Source of the DNA: Antedon mediterranea
Taxonomy: Eukaryota > Echinodermata > Crinoidea > Comatulida > Antedonidae
Direction: 5' to 3'
Assembly: GCF_964355755.1 (NCBI RefSeq)
Contig: NC_092673.1
Location: forward strand, 6,885,001 to 6,949,000
DNA length: 64,000 bases
Shown: piece by piece, positions 56,001-64,000 of the stretch
Position numbering within the stretch: position 1 is the stretch's first letter
Layout: every line of letters starts with the position of its first letter
Program-made: the position numbers and the translations under genes
The notes under the pieces: model-generated
The model's database searches: none
What the model was told of the DNA's origin: nothing
The model's input: the letters and a program-made list of their open reading frames with translations, nothing else

Positions 56001-59000
56001 ATATTCATTAGTCGTATTCATAAGGTGTGACGAAAAAATTGAGGAACTAGAATTCTCTAATGCAAACGCTTTATGAGAGCCGTCTGTGTAGTCGAATGGA
56101 TTATACTAGACTTTACATATCGATGTATGGGGCTCGATTACCATGAGGAACTTCGTTTTACTTTATAGTGAAATACAGATTATTTAGAGGGTTAGGTTTA
56201 ATAGGTAGTAGTAGTATTTCATCTTTCACATAAGTGGTCCCCAATTTATGTACGACAAAATCGCTTTCAGGCCTTATGCCTATAATAACCTAACTTTAAT
56301 TAGTTTGGAAAGTTGTACGATTACACCATGTTATCTTCCTTATTAACAAAACATTCTGAAAAATATAAATAAAATAAAATATAGGCCTACTGTAACACTA
56401 TAACTTATACAATATAATGTATTAGTGGTGATTTGATATCTTAAGCAAGTTTTTCTTTTTCTTTTATTCTTATGGTTTTGTTTTTCTAATTAATTGCACA
56501 GAGGACTTTGTCCTAATAATAGACGCCGACTATGATGCCATTTTCAAATCGACAATACCAGAAGGGATTTGTCAGCAAAATCTTCAATTTTTACCCATCG
56601 CGAATATAAACCCAGTCTGGGGTGTATCTGTCAAGTATGACCCGATAGAAGACCGTGTGTATTGGACGGATATATCCAACGTGGTTGGTGCGCATGAAAA
56701 TACTGAAGGCATATATCGATCTTATCTGAACGGAACAAATATAGAAAGAATTGTCACTGCTTTAGGTAAGATTAACATGTTGGCCTTCCATACCTAATGT
56801 CAGTGTTCAGTTGTAATTCAAGGCTCTCCAAATAAGACTTAGTTTATAAGCATGATAAATAACTTATCCATCCTGTAATATGCGATGTTCTAGATAATGG
56901 ATGCGTATGAAATACACAAAAAGCGTTTTGTAAGAATCATTTGTTGGTTATATAATAAGGCAATAGTATCTTTACCATCTGATTGTTTTTGATGCGACAA
57001 TCATCAACATTAATTATTTGTATTCCTTTGAACATAGTCTCAATAACTTCTCTCTGATTGCCTGTGAAGGATGATATGGCAATATATTTTAATTTATTTT
57101 GATATAGTATTATATGCATTTTGAATGTTTACACAAATTTTATTCTAAATGTTTTTATACAATCAGTGCAATAGGAGACCTATACTAGATTGTGATTAGG
57201 TTCACTTTGTAGGAATCTTTCTCTGCCTGGATTTGTGTGATGTTTTCTTGTCCACGGTTTTTTTATTTATGTTGTATTTTATGAAGACAAAATAAATGAA
57301 ATGAAAAAAGAAATAGTCGGCGTATTCGACTGGAAAACTAACTATTCGTTGTAAGCCAGACTGTCATAAATCGTTTAAATATAACAATGGTATAGATAAA
57401 ATATTATTATTCTTATTAAATCCATAAATATTCATTATTTGAATGATTAAATTACATCTTTTTTTAAACAGAAATTTACTCGATGGCATTGGACACAGTT
57501 AATCGAAAGATTTACTACATACAACCTGCTTATGACACAGGAGATCATGCACTGTTAAAGACAAACTTAGACGGATCCGGAGTTGAAACCGTTAAATCGG
57601 TTTCAACAGCCTACACCAGAGATTTAGTTATTAGTGTGGAAAATGAGTAAGAATATATCACTTCTAATAAAAAAATGTACTCAATGAACGTAAAAGAAAA
57701 TATTATACCCGCGTGCTATTTGTTTGTACTATTTATTTTCCAGTTTGGTTTTCTATGCAATAAAATTTGGAGTCGTCCATTTTCAGTTGTCTAATCCGAT
57801 ATTTGAAATGATAAACGTTGCACAAGACTGGGTTTTCGCAATCGCTGTGGATTTCATAGGTATATGACATGAGCACCACACTACAACCAGTCATAAAATA
57901 AACTAATTTATTTATATAGCATAACTTCCAACATATTCCGGCACATAAATCACAACTTTTTAAATAATTTTAGTCATATTGTACCACGACCACCAATTAA
58001 AATGACAAATTGGTTTATAAACCGTGATTACACGACCACCTATTATATAATTCTACTGCGTACTATCGCATCACAACTTATCATCTAGTTCCGTTTACAA
58101 TGAGTTGTATAACGTGAGTGTATCAATGAGTCTACAGATACCGAAGGGGTAACTTCGTAATAAAAGACTCGCATACAGGTGACTTGCGATAACCAGTTAA
58201 TATCTATCTAGTGACAGCGGCAGAATCGGTTGTTTAAAATAGACAGTTGTTAGCGCAGTCATCCTTGTTATGTAGTAGATTGCCGTTAATTTGATTTAAT
58301 TTTAACTTAATTATCACAATTATTCTGTTTATGGCCATTGTACAGTAAGGTAGGAATAAAATATAAAATGAAAACGTTGATTAATATTTTAATATTAATA
58401 ATAGCTGGATAAAACGTTATTTAAATTGGTATGAATTTTGTTTACAAAGTAAAACTTTAAGTTATCGTTATTGTTTTTTTAGCTGAAATGGTTTACTGGA
58501 GCGACCAAGCTGAAAATCAAATAAAGATAGCGGACATTGACCTTGTGGATGCTCGTACTTTTGTAAATTTGCCGTGTGGCTCTACTACAGAAGATATAGC
58601 TATATATGCAAATAGTGTATATTGGTTATGCCGAACGGACAAACTTTACCGAGCCGACAAAGTAACGGGGAACAATATTAAAAGAGTCAGTGATAAAGTA
58701 TTTATGAGGCCACTTGGAATATTCATATGTGACGGTAAGACATCATATTATATTCAGTACTTACTTTAGGTGGCGCAATTTATGATTTTCATCATCAACA
58801 AGTGTAAGAGCGGTTTCGAATAAAATGCTAACTTCTTTGATTATGCATCCCTATAACAGTTAATTGTTCTAAGTGAAAAAATATAATTGACATTTTTTTT
58901 ATTTCATATGCCTGACAGGGACGTGGAAATTACACAAAAATTGGTCAGTAAATAAAAACAGTTCTCCAAAAACTACAACGTTTACGATCCACGTATCGGT

Positions 59001-62000
59001 AGTCATTTTATGTAATTTCGACCACCAAATTCACGTATTCATATAAGTTATACTGTATCTAAAATATTATATTATATTTCCTTTTTCAGCCTTCCATACC
59101 TCCCGATTCACTCATTAAATTAATAATAATTAAAAACAAACGATAATTGAACAACCGACAAACAGAAAACAAGTATAACGTATAGCCTATTTGCAAAAAT
59201 TGATATTTTGATCAGTTTATCACGATAAATTCAGCTGAACAAACGAAAAACAGAAAACAAGTATAGCAGAAATCGATATTTTAATCAGTTTATTATGAAC
59301 TTGGTTGAAACATTAACTCAATAATAATGTATGTTCAATTTAGATACAATGAGCGAAGCAGCTGGGAATATGTGTACAAAAGTTGCAAGTACGACAACAG
59401 CTTCTACAACGAACACACAACTCGATGGAGCAACAAACACAACAACTGATGCAACAATGTACACAACAACAGATGGAGTAAACGTTATAACAACAGTTGC
59501 TACAACGGCCACACAGCCTGTTGGAGCAACGGACACAACACCAGATGCTACAATGAACACAAAAACAGATGGAGCAAAATATATAACAGCTGCTACAACG
59601 GACACACAACCCGATGAAGCAATAGACACAACATATGCTACAATGGACACACAACCCGATGGAGCAACGGGCACATTACTAGCTACTACAACGGACACAG
59701 CAACAGATAGAGCAACGGACACAACAACAGCTGCTACAACGGACACACAATCCGATGGAGCAACGAACACACCACCAGCTGCTACAACGGACACACAACC
59801 CGATGGAGCAACGGGCACAACACCAGCTGCTACAACGGACACACAACCCGATGGAGCAACGGGCACAACACCAGCTGCTACAACGGACACACAACCCGAT
59901 GGAGCAACTGACACAAAAACAGCTGCTACAACGGACACACAATCCAATGGAGCAACGGGCACAACGCCAGCTGCTACAACGGACACAGCAACATATGGAT
60001 CAACTGACACAACAACAGCTGCTACAACGGACACACAATCCGATGGAGCAACGGGCACAACGCCTGCTGCTACAACGGACACAGCAACATATGGATCAAC
60101 GGACACAACAACAGCTGCTACAACAACGGACACAAAATCCGATGGAGCAACGAACACACCACCAGCTGCTACAACGGACACACAATCCGATGGATCAACG
60201 GGCACAACACCAGCTGCTACAACGGACACAGCAACATATGGATATACTGACACAACAACAGCTGCTACAACGGACACACAATCCGATGGAGCAACGGGCA
60301 CAACGCCAGCTGCTACAACGGACACAGAAACATATGGATCAACGGACACAACAACAGCTGCTACAACGGACACACAATCCGATGGAGCAACGGGCACAAC
60401 GCCAGCTGCTACAACGGACACAGCAACATATGGATCAACGGACACAACAACAGCTGCTACAACGGACACACAATCCGATGGAGCAACGAACACACCACCA
60501 GCTGCTACAACGGACACACAATCCGATGGAGCAACGAACACACCAACAGCTGCTAAAACGGACACACAATCCGATGGAGCAACGAACACACCAACAGCTG
60601 CTACAACGGACACACAATCCGATGGAGCAACGAACACACCACCAGCTGCTACAACGGACACACAATCCGATGGAGCAACGAACACACCAACAGCTGCTAC
60701 AACGGACACACAATCCGATGGAGCAACGAACACACCACCAGCTGCTACAACGGACACACAATCCGATGGAGCAACGAACACACCACCAGCTGCTACAACG
60801 GACACACAATCCGATGGAGCAACGAACACACCAACAGCTGCTACAACGGACACAGTAACTATGAATAATCCAAAACACACAACTGTCACAACAGTGACCA
60901 CGACCAATCAAGGTACTGTATAAGAAATTTTAATCAGATCTTAATGTTTGAACACAATAAATGACTGTAGTGTAACAGTTATTAATTTATTTCCAGATTC
61001 AACAACTGCAGAAAGACGCTGTGTAGCATCAACGATAGGTAACGAATCTTTATGCAAATTAATTTCAACAACATATCTATTCTATTTCCATTGTTTGTGT
61101 TTTTTTTGTCTTGTTTATACTACGTATATTATGCGTTTTTATTTAAAAAAAACTACCTTTCTTCGTTTATCTGATCATCTGTCTATTCAGTAATACATTT
61201 CTGTATCGTCAATGCATTCCTTAAACTGACATTCTCATACTCTCATAAAGTCATTTGATTGGTTAGCCCGTATTAACACTTCTGATTGGTTAATTGAGCA
61301 TGATGTTCCGTTCAGGAATAATGGGAAAGTGATATACTGTATAATGATGATTAATGGGCTAGTATACACGTTCAGCTTTTTGTAAACATTTTTGACACGC
61401 AAGGTTAATGACTGATCCGCGTTTCAGAATCAACCTGTGTGCGCGGCTTGTTAGAGCCCCTTCGTACTTTACAATTTACACGTGAAATGGTCGCGTGTGG
61501 TGTAAATTTTGAGATAAACCAGCTGTTTCAAAATCCCATTTCAAGTGGTAAATTGACATTTACATGTGTAAATTGTTTATAGTTCGAACAGTTCGTCTGT
61601 TTAGTCCCTATTGTAATTATAGGTTTACACGTGTAATTGAGTTTTAAATCCGAACAAACACCCTTATAAGTGTTCTACCCCGCGTCCAAATTTGGAGCAC
61701 TGTATCTTTCCCGGCGGCCTAATTGAATACAAGCTTAATAAGAACAGTAAATGTGTTGATATAAAGTTTGCGGTACACCACGTGTATTAGTTCTGAAAAG
61801 TCGACCTCAAAGTATATTAATCGAAACGTCGAGAAACTCAACAGTTCCTTTCAGAACTAATATACGTGGTGCACCAGAAACTTTATATCAATATTTGATT
61901 TCGCCATCCAAACCTTCAAACAATAGTATATGTGTTATAGAAGCAGATAATGAATGTTTTGTATTTGTTGAATGAAAATAATATTTATTGAGTTGAAAGA

Positions 62001-62491
62001 CCGACAGCTCATGATATATTCTCACCATTCAACGAAATAGTATGACGACCGCTAATTATTCATTTCAAGTTGCAGGTACTGTACTGTACTATTATTTTCA
62101 GTTTTTAAATGAATTGAAATGTTTCTGCATCGCGGTGGACCTGAATATTGCACGGCGGGTAATCCACACGTAGATCCCCCGAATTTTTGCATGGCCTACC
62201 TTTCGACATTAATATTATTATTATTACTGTTTAATAGATGTACAAGGATACTTCAGAAAGATCAATTCGGATGGACAGGAAGTTTGCCTGTTGGATAAAA
62301 CAACTTATAGCATAAACGTTAGTGGCGTTAGAGAATGTGCGCTTGAGTGTTTATCCCATTTCCTTTGTGACGGCTTTGTCGTCACCAATCAAAACAATAT
62401 AATTTGTTCGCTTTTGGGCAGGAAACTTACTCAAAACAAATTCAGAGCTAAAAATTGTGTTACGTATAAAAAGTACTTGACTATTATCTAA
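53002..62491 (+). CDS. Secreted LDLR class B / mucin-like / PAN-apple protein (eight exons, 922 aa model)
   Basis: Exons: 53,002-53,098, 56,502-56,765, 57,472-57,646, 57,744-57,859, 58,483-58,734, 59,344-60,912, 60,997-61,038 and 62,238-62,491. Phase holds throughout and the total is 2,769 nt. Exon 1 encodes a signal peptide (a start at M13, MSKCTLFYCTIFILIYTCYS, looks best). Exons 2-5 carry LDL-receptor class B blades (RVYWTDISN, KIYYIQPAYD, LVFYAIKFG, MVYWSDQAEN, SVYWLCRTD), part of a beta-propeller. Exon 6 is a Thr-rich mucin-like domain with about two dozen 16-residue repeats (AATTDTQSDGATNTPP). Exon 8 is a PAN/apple-type module with six or more Cys (VRECALECLSHFLCDGFVV). No transmembrane segment is seen, so secretion is likely, with O-glycosylation on the Thr runs. 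No named orthologue is recognised. Exon 1 lies 3.4 kb upstream and is linked only by phase and signal peptide logic. Confidence 0.8.
53377..55703 (+). pseudogene. Degenerate LINE (non-LTR retrotransposon) reverse transcriptase
   Basis: Broken plus-strand frames give the RT motifs in order: NSGKAPGIDGMNFEFL (about 53,735), RKGYRTTDNIFILDT (54,040), a VDLKRAFDSINH-like block (54,130), GVQQGSPLSSLLFNIYINDL (54,296) and LLYADDLVLVSD (54,420). Then come YLPSNTWNHIF, LPILTYGSEIWG and a Cys/His segment CKLCKKNIVEDHFILQC near 55,400. Several stops and frameshifts separate them, and the endonuclease part is missing, so it is a 5'-truncated dead copy. The 3' end is (GAA)n at 55,683-55,700. It lies in sense orientation in intron 1 of the 53.0-62.5 kb gene. 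The clade is not assigned. Confidence 0.85.
55704..56501. other. Intron 1 remainder, no recognised feature
   Basis: AT-rich sequence with one 78-codon ORF (55,840) that shows no domain. It is part of intron 1 of the LDLR-B/mucin gene and ends at the TTGCACAG acceptor at 56,501. Confidence 0.4.
59680..60858 (+). repeat. 48-bp coding minisatellite (mucin-like repeats of exon 6)
   Basis: About 24 units of 48 bp (16 codons) contain GCTGCTACAACGGACACACA, ATCCGATGGAGCAACG and a variable end. Two main types alternate: one with CAATCCGATGGAGCAACG and one with GCAACATATGGATCAAC, so a 96-bp higher-order unit occupies the middle. The period divisible by three and the lack of stop-like words leave other frames open on both strands, including a 529-codon minus ORF that is an artefact. 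Confidence 0.9.
61756..61891. mobile_element. 136-bp hairpin element in intron 7
   Basis: TTGATATAAAGTTTGCGGTA and CACCACGTGTATTAGTTCTG at the left mirror CAGAACTAATATACGTGGTG and CACCAGAAACTTTATATCAA at the right. About 45 bp separate the arms. It is a compact MITE-like hairpin. Confidence 0.75.
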
Positions 62492-63155
62492 TAATATAAC
62501 TAGAAATGCAAGTGCAAGTGAGTTATGCGATCAGATATATACGTACAGTAGTGGCCTTCCTAAAGACAAAGCCTATGTCTATAGTAGAATGCTTCTTATT
62601 GGATAAAAAAAATCACACGGAATATGCAGTGTCATTGCCTGCAATAAGCAATAATTGATTTCACCCGCAGAGAGCGACGAAAGCCATCTTAGGCCTACGT
62701 TTTAAAGACAAACCATGGCATTTCGGTTCTCACAAACAATGAAGCGCGAAGGAAGGAAATTATTGTACAAAATTTGAATAGCCCAAAATCACGACTCCAT
62801 ACAAATATAATCGTTCAGTACTGTCTAAAAGGGTGTCCAAAAAACTAAGATCTCAGATATATCTTAGTTTTCTAGGCGTCCAAGTTTTTATCTTGCACCG
62901 CTGACTAATTACATTGAACAATTTTGTCTACTAACTTAGGAAGCATTAATGCTTAATTGACGTTAAAATATAGACCTATTTAATATTAATGTTAAAAGAT
63001 ATCGATGAGGTAATTAATTGTGATATTGAGGTTTTATGAAGATAAACAACCAAACAGCAATTAATGATAATGATAAGTATGATAATGGTGCTGATGACGA
63101 TAAAAGCGATGAGGAACTGGAAATATAAATTTATAAGAAACAAGGCCAACAGCCA
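62492..63155. other. Downstream flank of the LDLR-B/mucin gene
   Basis: A short inverted pair, AACTAAGAT / ATCTTAGTT, occurs at about 62,842-62,871. No canonical AATAAA was found close to the stop at 62,491, and no further gene is seen. Confidence 0.35.
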
Positions 63156-63874
63156 TTAAGTCGCGTGCTACAATGCATAGTGATACCGGACCGACAGACA
63201 GACCGACCGACATAGTGAACTATACTGACCGAAATTACTGAACATGTTTAAAAATGTTGAAATGTTTAAAAGCATTTATATTTTTTTAATTTACACGTGC
63301 GTAGCCTGTCACTTTCGACGTGCTCGTATAACGTAATTTCGAGTTGAAAAGTAAGTCAAGAAAACAGAAATCGGGCAAAAAGAGTTCGCAATAACATTTA
63401 ACGCGCAGTGCGCACGCAAAAATATGCGCACTCATGGCAATTTTGTAAACGCTTAAAATTGCCTGAAACGTACTCTTATTTCATCGAAAATAAATTCTGA
63501 AAATTTTAAGCGCGCGTACCCATGCGTTACATGCGCTACGCACGTAATTGTATTGCCATATGATGATTTATGCCCTGAAATTTATGAGTACCAAATTTTA
63601 TTTAATTGTGATTCATGGTTGTGAAGATATGATTACAAACGTGATTTCGTTAAATCGTGCGCAGACCGCGTAATTTTCTATTGCGCACCGTGAAAACATA
63701 ACCACATCGATTCCTGGCCATAAGGAATATTCTGTGAAAAATTGACTTAGCTAGATTAAACTGATATCAAGATAAGGTCAGAAAGCGATAAAACGCATAG
63801 TGATACCGGACCGACAGACAGACCGACCAACCGACCGACATAGTGAACTATAGAGACGCTTCCACGCGACTAAA
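63156..63874. mobile_element. TIR element with TTAAGTCGCGTG ends and an internal relative of the 1-4 kb family
   Basis: TTAAGTCGCGTG at the left mirrors CACGCGACTAAA at the right. Next to each end lies a direct repeat of CATAGTGATACCGGACCGAC with AGACAGACCGACC and CATAGTGAACTATA (63,176-63,226 and 63,795-63,852). Between them the GACGTGCTCGTATAACGTAA box at 63,317-63,336 and the CG-rich words that follow resemble 208-720 and 3,006-3,250. The structure suggests a CG-rich core mobilised within another element. It encodes nothing recognised. Confidence 0.6.
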
Positions 63875-64000
63875 AACCTAAAATGAAGACGAGCACAATG
63901 ATTGCTTCCTTTATAAATGGAGGAATAAAAATGATAGATTTTAAAGCTAAAAGTAAAAGCTCTGAAATTCATGCATGGATTAGGAATTTAACCGAATAAG

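Noticed and set aside
59318-60907. 529-codon minus-strand ORF opposite the mucin exon, and a 367-codon plus-strand ORF in another frame
   Set aside because: Both are shadows of the 48-bp repeat. The plus frame with TTDTQSDGAT is the one that joins in phase with flanking exons.

Overview
This is a eukaryotic nuclear window. Genes are split by GT-AG introns, AATAAA signals follow them, and the AT-rich non-coding DNA is full of tandem arrays, foldback/MITE-like inverted repeats, tRNA-derived SINEs and one decayed LINE. The gene content (outer dynein arm docking subunit, SWI5, an LDLR class B + mucin + PAN secreted protein, rhodopsin-like GPCRs) and the many palindromic AGGCCTA words fit a marine invertebrate deuterostome, most likely an echinoderm. 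That placement is inference.

Layout. 1-3,970: nested copies of a CG-rich non-coding foldback family. 4,280-4,670: a probable bidirectional promoter. On its minus side lies the first coding exon of an ODAD3-family gene that leaves the window. On its plus side starts a seven-exon gene of unknown function (4,670-18,323) whose introns carry a 15-bp minisatellite, a second foldback copy and other repeats. 19-26 kb: duplicated segments of that gene's 3' part, including an almost identical in-phase copy of its last exon at 25.7 kb, with an intronless aminergic-type GPCR (21,776-22,822) between original and copy. 26.4-27.5 kb: a 68-bp minisatellite.

28,137-42,185, minus strand: SWI5 in five coding exons. 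Its introns hold a 1.5-kb foldback, a CAC/ATC array, SINEs, several MITEs and a second GPCR on the opposite strand (39,964-41,076). 43,728-50,167, plus strand: a complete 11-exon ODAD3 (CCDC151) gene of 536 codons with an RFX X-box-like site upstream, followed at once by a 25-bp minisatellite. 53,002-62,491, plus strand: an eight-exon secreted protein of 922 codons with signal peptide, YWTD blades, Thr-rich mucin-like repeats and a C-terminal PAN/apple domain; a degenerate LINE lies in its first intron. 63,156-63,874: a TIR element with an internal relative of the 1-4 kb family.

Functional themes are motile cilia (ODAD3, the ODAD3-like first exon, perhaps the unknown gene), recombination repair (SWI5), signalling (two GPCRs) and a secreted mucin-like protein. 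All multi-exon models were built by hand. Within each one every junction keeps phase and the total length is a multiple of three, but none has been checked against transcripts.
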